DNA of 11,832 nt, from positions 1 through 11,832 of the forward strand of contig CAIKXW010000101.1 of the NCBI GenBank assembly GCA_903831485.1, given 5' to 3'. Each line of letters opens with the position of its first letter. The first letter of the stretch is position 1. Below, piece by piece: positions 1 through 6,145 of the stretch. The translations under genes and the position numbers were made by a program. This DNA is from an uncultured Alphaproteobacteria bacterium. GTDB taxonomy: Bacteria > Pseudomonadota > Alphaproteobacteria > Caulobacterales > Hyphomonadaceae. Below the pieces are notes generated by a model that worked only from the letters and a program-made list of their open reading frames with translations, had not been told where the DNA came from and made no database searches.

Positions 1-192
1 CCACGGCATGTGCTCAAGCACGAACGAGCTGCCCGGCAGCGTCGGGTCGATACGGCCGCGTTCGATGCCGGCCATGACGAGGGCCGCCCACCCGATGTCG
101 ACAAGTTGGGCTGCTGCGACCAGCGTCCACATCGGCGCTTTTGGCTCGGCAGCTTTTGCAGCGAGTGCTGCTGCGTAGTGTCCCGCGAACAT
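1..192 (-). CDS. Membrane protein of unknown function, N-terminal part
   Basis: The reading frame is open from ATG at 192 to the left edge, giving the first 64 residues. The start MFAGHYAAALAAK is followed by a hydrophobic helix at about residues 20-43 (MWTLVAAAQLVDIGW onward), then a short polar turn with GRIDPTLPG and the end HMPW. Several proteobacterial integral membrane proteins of unknown function open with a similar MFAGHY segment and a conserved His near the N-terminus; I recall this only as a resemblance. A GGAGAG motif about 8 bases before the ATG supports the start. The small frame at 252-356 lies upstream on the same strand. The C-terminal part is outside the window, so length and topology are unknown. 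Confidence 0.7.
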   Translation of the reverse strand, partial: MFAGHYAAALAAKAAEPKAPMWTLVAAAQLVDIGWAALVMAGIERGRIDPTLPGSSFVLEHMPW

Positions 193-251
193 TGGCGTCT
201 CTCCATGCTATCACGCTAGGCGAAGCCACGGGATTCACAAGGCCAACGGGT

Positions 252-356
252 TCAGCCGAGCGTGGGCACGAAGATGATCACCATTAGGGGCGCGGCGAGA
301 ACAATCGCAAACATTGCGATGGTGACGCTTGTAGGGATGTGAGCAATTCGCAGCAT
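252..356 (-). CDS. Possible 34-residue single-span membrane peptide
   Basis: A short frame starts at ATG 356 and ends at TGA (252-254). After MLRIAHIPT it has a continuous hydrophobic stretch of about 21 residues (SVTIAMFAIVLAAPLMVIIF) and a short tail VPTLG, as expected for a one-helix membrane peptide. It fills most of the 212-base gap between the truncated membrane protein gene and the glycosylase gene. No good ribosome binding site precedes it, which is the main reason for doubt. No family was recognised. It may be a real small protein, perhaps co-transcribed with the gene at 1-192, or a chance frame. Confidence 0.35.
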   Translation of the reverse strand: MLRIAHIPTSVTIAMFAIVLAAPLMVIIFVPTLG

Positions 357-404
357 GGCGGATACTCGGGGCGAGCCTCGGAATGAGTCTCAGGGCGAAG
401 TGTC

Positions 405-1088
405 ATGAAATCGTTTGATCGGATTGAGGCGCTGGCGCGTGCGCATCATGGCGGATCCAAAGGCGTCAATGCGGCGCTGCGTCAATGGACGGTGGACACG
501 AATCTCGCAGCGAAATCTGATGCAAAATTTCTCGCCGGGATGGCGAAGGCGGTGTTTTCATCGGGTTTTTCCTGGCAGGTGATCGAGAAGAAATGGCCCG
601 GCTCCGAGGCGGCGTTCGATGGATTCGCGCCGAAGCGGGTGGCGGCCTACGACGACGACAAGGTCGATGCGCTGCCGAAGGACACGCGCATCGTGCGCAA
701 CGGCGCCAAGATCATGGCCACGATCGCGAATGCGAAGTTCATTGTTGCGACCGCGAAGGAGAATGGCTCATTCGGAAAATTTCTGGCGGCGTGGCCGGAG
801 ACGGACCAGGTCGGGTTGATGGCGCACCTGAAGAAGCATGCGTCGCGGCTGGGCGTCGCGACGGTGCAGTACTTCCTGCGCTTCGAGGGATGGGACGCGT
901 TCATTCTCTCCGGCGATGTGGTGAAGGCGCTGGTCCGCGAAGGCGTGGTGGCGAAGGAGCCCACGAGCAGGAAGGATCTCGCCGCCGTGCAGGCCGCGTT
1001 CAATGCGTGGCGCGGTGAGAGCGGGCGGCCGGTGCGCGAGATCAGCCGGATACTGGCGATGAGCCTGGGACCCAGCGGGCCGGTTTAA
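405..1088 (+). CDS. Tag-like (DNA-3-methyladenine glycosylase I family) protein
   Basis: The 227-residue product resembles the adenine-glycosylase family (Tag, PF03352), which excises alkylated bases such as 3-methyladenine from DNA. Visible landmarks are SSGFSWQVIEKKW at residues 52-64, matching the GLSW helix of Tag, FDGFAP at 71-76, and a helix-hairpin-helix-like segment ALPKDTRIVRNGAKI at 89-103. By eye it lacks features of the E. coli enzyme: there is no cysteine anywhere, so the Cys/His zinc clip is absent, and Ala49 or a neighbour stands where the glutamate before GLSW is expected. The C-terminal 50 residues are extra relative to the roughly 190-residue E. coli Tag. It may be a divergent glycosylase with another substrate or mechanism. 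The ATG at 405 has a modest AGGG about 9 bases upstream. The GFA gene follows on the same strand after about 60 bases. Confidence 0.75.
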   Translation: MKSFDRIEALARAHHGGSKGVNAALRQWTVDTNLAAKSDAKFLAGMAKAVFSSGFSWQVIEKKWPGSEAAFDGFAPKRVAAYDDDKVDALPKDTRIVRNGAKIMATIANAKFIVATAKENGSFGKFLAAWPETDQVGLMAHLKKHASRLGVATVQYFLRFEGWDAFILSGDVVKALVREGVVAKEPTSRKDLAAVQAAFNAWRGESGRPVREISRILAMSLGPSGPV

Positions 1089-1147
1089 TCCTGACAGGTT
1101 CTGGCGCCTGGTCGTGATAGCGATGCTGCGTGATGATGGAGTATGCG

Positions 1148-1609
1148 ATGGAGTCTTTGCCGCAGGTGGGCGGGTGCATGTGTGGGGCGTTGCGCTATGA
1201 GGTGAACGCGGCGCCGGTGATGATCTATAATTGCCATTGCAAGAACTGCCAGAAGATCAGCGGGTCGGCGTTCAACGTCTCTGTCATTGTGGCGGAGGCG
1301 GCGTTCCGATTCACCGGCGGCGAACCAGCGCGCGTGGAGTGGCTGTCGGACAAGGGGGCGACGCGGTGTGGCCTGTTCTGTGGCGCGTGCGGCACGCGGA
1401 TCGCGAATGGCGGCGCGCCGTCGACGGGCGTTTACAGTCTGCGCGGCGGGACGCTGGATGACACGAGCTGGGTGCTGCCGGTGGGCGATACCTACACGCG
1501 GAGCGCGCAACCATGGGTGCGCTTCGTCGAGGGCGGGTTGCGGGCGGAGACTGCGCCTGCGGACTATGCGCCGTTCATTGCGGCTTACCGGGCGCAGAGG
1601 CGATTTTGA
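1148..1609 (+). CDS. GFA/CENP-V domain zinc protein
   Basis: The 153-residue protein belongs to the GFA family (glutathione-dependent formaldehyde-activating enzyme-like, CENP-V/GFA fold). Most members are uncharacterised; the founding enzyme was proposed to join glutathione and formaldehyde. The zinc-ligand pattern is complete: GGCMCG (Cys10, Cys12), NCHCKNCQ (Cys29, Cys31, Cys34) and CGLFCGACG (Cys74, Cys78, Cys81). I chose ATG 1148 over the in-frame GTG 1130 and ATGs 1133 and 1136 because TGGAG at 1137-1141 is well placed for 1148 and the family normally starts only a few residues before the first Cys. Residues 100-153 lack special motifs. The substrate cannot be told from sequence, and no formaldehyde-metabolism neighbour is present. 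It converges with the DUF4169 gene. Confidence 0.88.
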   Translation: MESLPQVGGCMCGALRYEVNAAPVMIYNCHCKNCQKISGSAFNVSVIVAEAAFRFTGGEPARVEWLSDKGATRCGLFCGACGTRIANGGAPSTGVYSLRGGTLDDTSWVLPVGDTYTRSAQPWVRFVEGGLRAETAPADYAPFIAAYRAQRRF

Positions 1610-1680
1610 AGCGCGGGCCGGGGGGGCCTTTAGGGCGATGGAGGGAACTCGCGGAGCCGCGTGTGTGAACGAGGGCCCCG

Positions 1681-1872
1681 CTATTTCTTCTCCTCGTCTT
1701 TCTCGCGCTTCGCACCGTCGAGCTTGCGGATCTCGGCGTCTTTCTGTTTGGTTTCGCGTTCTTTTTCGCCCTTGGTGCGGCCGAAGAGAAGGCGCTTGGC
1801 GGCTGCGTCGGATTCCTTCTGCTCGCGCGCCTTGCGCTTGCGCCGGTCGTTGAGGTTGACGATGTCGGCCAT
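1681..1872 (-). CDS. DUF4169 family protein
   Basis: This small, highly charged protein of 63 residues starts MADIVNLNDRRKRKAR, has FGRTKGEKER in the middle and LDGAKRE near the end. These are the hallmarks of DUF4169, a short alphaproteobacterial family of unknown function. The whole chain is rich in Lys, Arg, Glu and Asp and looks like one long helix with no membrane segment. I chose ATG 1872 because the family begins with MADIVNLN; an in-frame upstream start at 1929 would add a 19-residue tail without family resemblance. No clear Shine-Dalgarno sequence is seen. It is last of three minus-strand genes (3091 to 1681), with 119 bases separating it from the exported protein gene. The gap 1610-1680 to the convergent GFA gene holds no gene. 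Confidence 0.85.
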   Translation of the reverse strand: MADIVNLNDRRKRKAREQKESDAAAKRLLFGRTKGEKERETKQKDAEIRKLDGAKREKDEEKK

Positions 1873-1991
1873 GCCGCGTGTACCCGGTTGAGAAGATGTG
1901 CATCTTGCCAGTGCGCGCGTGGCGATCAATGGCCGTTGTGGGGACAGGGTCGAAAAAGACAGCGACGCAGGTTGGTCGTTGCCCGAACGAT

Positions 1992-2903
1992 CTAGTGCGA
2001 GGCGGGCGCCGGTTCGGCGGCGGCTGGCTGGGTTGCGAAGTCAGCTTTCGGAATCATCGCGAAGGCGCGGGCGGCGCGGAAGTCGCCAAGTTCGAATGTC
2101 ACTTGCCGGGTGGTCTGGTCCTTGGCGCGCGGGGCGGGCAGCAGGTTGACCTGCACGGCCTCGCGTGGATCGAGCAGTTCGAGCTGGTCGATGGCGCTGG
2201 CGTCGAAGACGAAGATCCAGATTGCCTCGCCTACTTCGTTCTTGCCGGCCATGACCTTGCCGGCCCAGATGAGCCGCGACGTGGCGCGTGGAGGCGCGGC
2301 GAGCTTGCCATCCTTGCCGGACAGCGAGCCGAACCACGGGTCCGGCATCTTCTCGACATCGCGGAAGACAAGCTGGGCGGAGGCAGGCGTTGCGCCGCGT
2401 GCGGGCATGGCGACGGCGAGGCGGAATTCGTCTGGTTTGCCGGGCGTGCGGCGCAGGCCGAAGATCAGGCCCGACGTCTTGTCGGTCTGGTTGATCGCCC
2501 ACTTGTCGTGTTCGGAGCGTGACGCGCCCCAGGTGGAACGGGTGGCAGGATATTCGATGAAGGTCGTTTTCGCGAATTGGCGATAGCTGCTGCGGACGGT
2601 TGCGGCGACCGAGACGACATCGGGGTGTCCGCAGCCGAGGGATTGGGCGCGTTCGGAGACTTCCGCTGCGAGTCGGGTCATCTCGGCGCGGCTCTGCTTG
2701 GCGCGCAGGAGTTCGCCTTCGACCTGGTAGAGACCGGAACGGAGGGCGAGGCGCTCGCCTTCGGAGAACAGGGCGCAGGCCTTGTCGGCGGCGCTGATGG
2801 CGACGCGCTCAAGCCAGGTGCGGCGCAGGCCGGCGGCGTCCGCCAGCGCGAGCGGGGCGACGGCAAGGCTGAGGAGGGACAGGGAAAGAAGGCGCGCCAG
2901 CAT
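1992..2903 (-). CDS. Exported protein of unknown function
   Basis: This 303-residue product starts with a classical signal peptide: MLARLL, a hydrophobic core LSLSLLSLAVAPLAL, and a likely signal peptidase I site after ALA near residue 21. The mature part begins with a helical, charged region (residues 25-110) holding Cys43 and Cys91, the only cysteines, which could form a disulfide. A mixed region follows with WAINQTDKTSGLIFGLRR and, near 220-250, a hydrophobic WIFVFDASAIDQLELLD segment. The end is Ala/Pro-rich (QPAAAEPAPASH). I recognise no enzyme motif or named family; a periplasmic role is inferred from the signal peptide only. Upstream at 2913-2918 GCTAGC resembles a -10 element only 8 bases before the ATG and no Shine-Dalgarno is visible, so the message might be leaderless. 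Confidence 0.78.
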   Translation of the reverse strand: MLARLLSLSLLSLAVAPLALADAAGLRRTWLERVAISAADKACALFSEGERLALRSGLYQVEGELLRAKQSRAEMTRLAAEVSERAQSLGCGHPDVVSVAATVRSSYRQFAKTTFIEYPATRSTWGASRSEHDKWAINQTDKTSGLIFGLRRTPGKPDEFRLAVAMPARGATPASAQLVFRDVEKMPDPWFGSLSGKDGKLAAPPRATSRLIWAGKVMAGKNEVGEAIWIFVFDASAIDQLELLDPREAVQVNLLPAPRAKDQTTRQVTFELGDFRAARAFAMIPKADFATQPAAAEPAPASH

Positions 2904-2938
2904 GCGGGCACGCTAGCCTGGCCCGATTTAGGATGGGT

Positions 2939-3091
2939 TTACGGCCTGCCGGACGTTTCCTGGCGCAGTTCCTTGATGACCGAAATCACGCCGCACACCA
3001 GCAGGCCGAAGATCGCCGCGAGCGCGTAGACGCCGATGCGCTGCGCGTCGGCGGTAGGCTGGTTGGCGATGAGGGTGGCGGTCTCGATCAC
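2939..3091 (-). CDS. Small single-span membrane protein, GTG start
   Basis: A 50-residue frame begins with GTG at 3091 and ends with TAA (2939-2941). The N-terminal 20 residues are polar (MIETATLIANQPTADAQRIG), then a helix of about 20 hydrophobic residues (VYALAAIFGLLVCGVISVI) and a short basic/acidic tail KELRQETSGRP. This is a typical one-helix inner-membrane protein. The frame is closed by an upstream TAA seven codons before, so GTG is the only usual start codon. No strong Shine-Dalgarno is present. It lies 35 bases upstream of the exported protein gene on the same strand and is divergent from the DUF1491 gene. No family recognised; coding potential rests on the coherent membrane topology and its snug fit between neighbours. 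Confidence 0.55.
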   Translation of the reverse strand: MIETATLIANQPTADAQRIGVYALAAIFGLLVCGVISVIKELRQETSGRP

Positions 3092-3176
3092 GGAGTTTGC
3101 CCAAATGGTTTACGCGGTACTTCCAAAATGTCTGCAAACGGGGCGCCAGCCTGCGGATTTGTGGTAAAGGCGCGCG

Positions 3177-3512
3177 ATGCCTCGCGAGATTCCCGCTCAT
3201 ATCTGGGTTTCGGCCCTGTTGCGTCGCGCCACGGGCGCCGGCGCATTCGCCACGATTGTGCATCGCGGGGACGAGGATCGGGGCGATGTGCTGGTTAAGG
3301 TGACACGCGCGAGGGGCGACGCCCGGCTTTATGCGCCGGCATTCAATCCGGAGGGGCCAACTGCTTTCGAGCGGCTGGCGGCCGAGGACGAGCCCGGGGT
3401 GGATGCGCTGATCGCAAAGCGGCGCGGCGCCGATCGCGACCTCTGGGTGATCGAGATCGAGGACCGGGACGGCCGGCACTTCCTGACCGAGTCAGTCCGG
3501 GAGTCGCCCTGA
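3177..3512 (+). CDS. DUF1491 family protein
   Basis: This 111-residue protein matches the pattern I know for DUF1491, a family largely confined to Alphaproteobacteria and without known function. Recognisable pieces are the start PREIPAHIWVSALLRRA, GAFATIVHRGDEDRGDVLVKV at about 22-42, then RLYAPAFNPEGPTAFERL and, near the end, DLWVIEIEDRDGRHFL. It is soluble, with no signal peptide or membrane segment and no obvious catalytic motif. The start is preceded by AAGG about 8 bases upstream. It is divergent from the GTG-started membrane protein (85-base gap) and followed after 69 bases by an exported-protein gene that has its own promoter-like sequence, so the two need not form one operon. Confidence 0.88.
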   Translation: MPREIPAHIWVSALLRRATGAGAFATIVHRGDEDRGDVLVKVTRARGDARLYAPAFNPEGPTAFERLAAEDEPGVDALIAKRRGADRDLWVIEIEDRDGRHFLTESVRESP

Positions 3513-3529
3513 CGGCCTGCGCTGCGTGA

Positions 3530-3558
3530 TTGACCGGCGGCGCGCGGGCGGCACTATC
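3530..3558 (+). promoter_or_regulatory. Putative sigma-70-type promoter
   Basis: TTGACCG (3530-3536) is followed by 14 bases and then GCACTATC (3551-3558). This fits the Caulobacter-type housekeeping promoter pattern (TTGACG, 10-14 bases, GCTANAWC) at the complete -35 core and at six of eight -10 positions. It lies 24 bases before the ATG of the exported-protein gene, leaving room for the GGGAGGG ribosome binding site at 3571-3577. Call is by eye. Confidence 0.45.
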
Positions 3559-3581
3559 GGCGGCGGATTCGGGAGGGCTTC

Positions 3582-4130
3582 ATGAAAATTGCGGCTTGGG
3601 TCGGCGCATTGGCGCTTGCTGTCAGCGGGGTGGCGTCGGCCCATGCGCAGGGATGTAGTGATCTCACCAGGCTGATGACCAGCTCGCATGCGCAGGTGAA
3701 GGCGCTGCAGGGGACGCAGATCAAGGACACTGCGGAGGAGCTGACGTTCACGCCGAAGTCCGGCGTGGCGGGGTTCACCAACTGCCAGCTGATGTCTGGC
3801 AAGGTGGCCGATACGTTCGACAAGTACTGGAAGCATCACATGTGGTGCGAAGGCTATGGCGCCACGGCCGATGCAGCTGACGAAGCGATTGCGGCGTTGT
3901 GGAATTGCGCGAAAGACGGTTTCTCGGAACGCCAGGCGGCCGAGGCGTGGATCGGCGGGCGCTATCGCGTGATCGGCTTCGAGGCGGAGGTTCGGACGGC
4001 AGGGCGCGGCGCCGGTCTGGTCGATTTCGGCAAGTCCGATTATGCGCGCATGACGCTCGAGAAGGCGTACGACCTGAGCGACAAGTACAACCTGCACATC
4101 TACTGGCTGTTCACACAGCCGGCGGGTTAG
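3582..4130 (+). CDS. Exported four-cysteine protein of unknown function
   Basis: The 182-residue product has a clear signal peptide: MKIAAWVGALALAVSGVASAHAQG, with probable cleavage after AHA or AQ near residues 22-23. The mature protein carries four cysteines (25, 68, 89, 109), which could form two disulfides in the periplasm. It is rich in aromatic residues (DKYWKHHMWCEGYG at 80-93, HIYWLF at 172-177) and lacks recognisable catalytic motifs. GGGAGGG at 3571-3577, four bases before the ATG, is a strong ribosome binding site, and a promoter-like element lies just upstream. The TAG stop (4128-4130) overlaps the TAA of the convergent lipoprotein gene within the tetranucleotide TTAG. No family recognised; a periplasmic location is inferred. 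Confidence 0.8.
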   Translation: MKIAAWVGALALAVSGVASAHAQGCSDLTRLMTSSHAQVKALQGTQIKDTAEELTFTPKSGVAGFTNCQLMSGKVADTFDKYWKHHMWCEGYGATADAADEAIAALWNCAKDGFSERQAAEAWIGGRYRVIGFEAEVRTAGRGAGLVDFGKSDYARMTLEKAYDLSDKYNLHIYWLFTQPAG

Positions 4131-5407
4131 CGCGAGAGTCTCGCATTGGGCGCCATGGTCGGGATGTCCGCGGCCCGGCGGGACTTGATGTAGGCGAGGC
4201 TGCAGGCGCCGGTGCCGGTGTTCCAGATGCGCGGCGTTTCCGTCCCGATGACGGCGCCGTTCGAGTCGCGGAAAACAACTTCGGTGGGATAGGCCCCGGG
4301 CGGAAGGCTGGCGTAGTCGATGTGTGCGGGAAGGTTGTCCCAGTAGCGCGTGTCGGCTTCCGGCGTGGTGGCTTCCGACATCAGCATCGAGCCGATGCCG
4401 ACGAGCGCGAAGCCGGCGGCCCAGGCGAGCGCTTCGTCGGCGTCGTCATCATCGTCGTGGTCGTCGTCGTGATGGTCGTCCCACGCCTCCCACGAGGCGA
4501 CCTCGAGCGCGAAGTCAGCGAGATGGAGCGAGGCGATGGCCACGCCGGCGGTGACATCCTTGAACTGGGCCTTGTTGGCGAGGATGGCTTCCACCTGCCG
4601 CCCGCCGCGGGTGGTGGCCTGCCAGTAGATGTCCTCGCCGAAGGCGGCGGGATAGACCACGCCGTCGGCGACGAAGTTGACGCCTGATTCCGGGACGGGG
4701 TCCGATTCCGCGTAGGTGAGGTATTCGCCGTAAGCGCCTTCGCCGTACTTGATTGGCGACAGGCCCATGTCGGCGATGGCGAGGACGCGATCGTTCTGAC
4801 CGGGAATGTGGATGCCGGGGCGTGCTTTGGTGGCGCGGTTGTAGAATTCGCGCGCGAGCACGTCATTGCCTTCGCACTGTGAGGCCCAGCCGGACAGCAC
4901 ATCCAGGATGGCGAAGTCGGACTGGTAGCGCTGGTCCTCGGCGAAGGCGTCCTGCAGCTGGCCGCCCTGGAAGACGGCGCGGGCGTTTTCATAGTCGCCC
5001 TGCGACAGGTAGATCAGGCCGCGATAGTAGAAGGCCATGGCGCGTTCGTAGGACTCGCCCTTGAAGTCCTTCGCGCGTTCCGGGACGAAGTTGGAACGGG
5101 CCTTCTCGGCTTTCGGGTTGTCGGCGTAAATCGCCTCGATGCGGTTGAGCGCGTCGTCGAAAGAGGCGGCAGCGATGTCTGCCGCGCCGGCCTCGAACGC
5201 CGCGAGGCCGCTGCGCATCTGGTTGAGCACGCGGTTGCGCTCGCCTCCGGTCAACACCGCAGCGTAGATGTGATGCGTGCTGGCGGGTTTGTCCGCGAGC
5301 CATCCATCCATCTGGCCGGGCGGGACATCAACGGTGTCGTCCATGGTTGTGCATGCGGCGAGGCCGATGGCGGCGACCGATCCCCACAGGAGGCGCTGAA
5401 GCGCCAT
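4127..5407 (-). CDS. COG3014-like tetratricopeptide lipoprotein
   Basis: The 426-residue lipoprotein has a signal sequence with lipobox GLAAC (Cys19), so it should be membrane-anchored. Residues 60-200 are helical and repeat-like: LNQMRSGLAAFEAG, AMAFYYRGLIYLSQGDYENARAVF (122-145) and VLAREFYNRATKARPG look like TPR units. The C-terminal part contains EADTRYWDNLPAHIDYASLPPG (350-371), which resembles COG3014 proteins, a family often found beside LpoB/CsgG-like lipoproteins. This fits its position nine bases after the LpoB-family gene. I chose ATG 5407: AGGGGG (5413-5418), overlapping the upstream stop, is five bases away; an in-frame GTG at 5413 is inside that site. An unusual Asp/His tract lies at residues 310-325, just before a hydrophobic stretch (ALAWAAGFALVGIGSML, 326-342). 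Molecular function is not known; an envelope-assembly role is inferred. Confidence 0.78.
   Translation of the reverse strand: MALQRLLWGSVAAIGLAACTTMDDTVDVPPGQMDGWLADKPASTHHIYAAVLTGGERNRVLNQMRSGLAAFEAGAADIAAASFDDALNRIEAIYADNPKAEKARSNFVPERAKDFKGESYERAMAFYYRGLIYLSQGDYENARAVFQGGQLQDAFAEDQRYQSDFAILDVLSGWASQCEGNDVLAREFYNRATKARPGIHIPGQNDRVLAIADMGLSPIKYGEGAYGEYLTYAESDPVPESGVNFVADGVVYPAAFGEDIYWQATTRGGRQVEAILANKAQFKDVTAGVAIASLHLADFALEVASWEAWDDHHDDDHDDDDDADEALAWAAGFALVGIGSMLMSEATTPEADTRYWDNLPAHIDYASLPPGAYPTEVVFRDSNGAVIGTETPRIWNTGTGACSLAYIKSRRAADIPTMAPNARLSR
4433..4480 (-). repeat. In-frame trinucleotide tract encoding Asp/His run
   Basis: A run of GAC/GAT/CAC/CAT codons inside the repeat lipoprotein encodes DDHHDDDHDDDDDADE. 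On the plus strand it reads as imperfect GTC/ATC/GTG triplets. Such tracts can change length by slippage without shifting the frame. The encoded acidic-histidine cluster resembles metal-binding loops, but that role is inference. Confidence 0.75.
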
Positions 5408-5412
5408 GGCCA

Positions 5413-5418
5413 CCCCCT
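5413..5418 (-). promoter_or_regulatory. Ribosome binding site of the repeat lipoprotein gene
   Basis: AGGGGG lies five bases before ATG 5407 and overlaps the TAG stop of the LpoB-family gene (5417-5419). It decides the start in favour of 5407 over the GTG at 5413 and suggests that translation of the two genes is coupled. Confidence 0.65.
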
Positions 5419-6040
5419 AGCGATAGACGACGTCGTCGGCGCCGGCGCGAGCGAAGTTGTACATGCCTGTCCAGACGATCTCGCTTGTCTCAAGGTCGAT
5501 CATCTCGAACGTCACCTGGTTGTAGCGCTGGATCATGCCGTATTGCGGCTGGATCTGCTCGGTGGAGGTGATGCGGCCGCGCAGGCGATAGTCAGCGCCC
5601 ATCTGGGCCTTCACAGGCGTCAGCGTGCCGGCGTCGAGATGGCCGTCGCGTTTCATGTCGCGCTCGCCGTCGACCATGTTGAAGGATTCGCGCGAAACGA
5701 AGCGGATGCGTCCGGCGGCGGCCTTCTGCAGGTTCACGCGCAGGTTGTCGGTGAAGATGTTGGGATTGATGCGCTGGGCGCTTTCATTATGGAAGTAGGC
5801 GGCGTCCACGATGATGCGCGGCGATGCGGAACCGGAGATGGGCGGGGTGGCGAGCAGGTCCTGCGTCATCTGGCTGGCCATCACCACGATGTCCTGTCCC
5901 TCGATGCCGACGCCCTGAATCGGCCCGGGCATGGAGGGGTCATAGTTCACGGTGCGCATGCCGCCCGGGTTGGGCGGCGTGGAGGCGCAGGCGGCGGCGA
6001 GGGTCGCAAGGCCGGCGGCGGCGATCAGACGAAGCGGCAT
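5417..6040 (-). CDS. lpoB: LpoB-family lipoprotein (penicillin-binding protein activator-like)
   Basis: The 207-residue product has a lipoprotein signal (MPLRLIAAAGLATLAAAC, Cys18; the -3 position is Ala rather than the usual Leu). A linker follows, then a domain matching COG3417/LpoB: GIEGQDIVVMASQMTQDLLA (45-64), PRIIVDAAYFHNESAQRINP (74-93), FTDNLRVNLQKA (96-107) and RIRFVSRE (111-118), ending with TFEMIDLETSEIVWTG. In E. coli, LpoB is an outer-membrane lipoprotein that reaches through the periplasm to stimulate peptidoglycan synthase PBP1b. Whether this homologue acts on a PBP is not shown by sequence; related CsgG/GNA1162-type proteins have other roles. GGGGA at 6048-6052 serves as ribosome binding site. 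The 105-base gap (6041-6145) to the upstream transferase gene probably holds its promoter, though I could not pick one. The repeat lipoprotein follows directly. Confidence 0.8.
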   Translation of the reverse strand: MPLRLIAAAGLATLAAACASTPPNPGGMRTVNYDPSMPGPIQGVGIEGQDIVVMASQMTQDLLATPPISGSASPRIIVDAAYFHNESAQRINPNIFTDNLRVNLQKAAAGRIRFVSRESFNMVDGERDMKRDGHLDAGTLTPVKAQMGADYRLRGRITSTEQIQPQYGMIQRYNQVTFEMIDLETSEIVWTGMYNFARAGADDVVYR

Positions 6041-6145
6041 GTTCTAGTCCCCAAAGCGGTAGATGGGGTGAGTTGGCCGTTTCCTACCTGAATGACCGCT
6101 GAACGGCGGCGGCAACCAGCGGAAGCCGCCGGATTTCTGGCGGTC

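Noticed and set aside
1623..1679. GGGGCC/GGCCCC arms and an inner CGCGG-AG-CCGCG hairpin between two convergent stops, as a terminator
   Set aside because: The outer loop is about 45 bases, the inner hairpin has a two-base loop, and no T-run follows on either strand.
1085..1903. Minus-strand open frame of 272 codons opposite the GFA gene
   Set aside because: Arg/Pro/His-rich shadow that would overlap both the GFA gene and the DUF4169 gene in another frame.
3492..4097. Minus-strand open frame of 201 codons opposite the exported four-cysteine protein
   Set aside because: No start signal or motif; the plus-strand gene has a signal peptide, promoter and ribosome binding site.
5270..6091. Plus-strand open frame of 273 codons opposite the lipoprotein genes
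   Set aside because: No recognisable domain; the minus strand encodes two lipoproteins with lipoboxes and ribosome binding sites.
6041..6145. GGCGGC/GCCGCC inverted repeat in the gap before the LpoB-family gene, as a terminator or operator
   Set aside because: Such GC-rich inverted repeats are common by chance here, and there is no T-run or second matching site.
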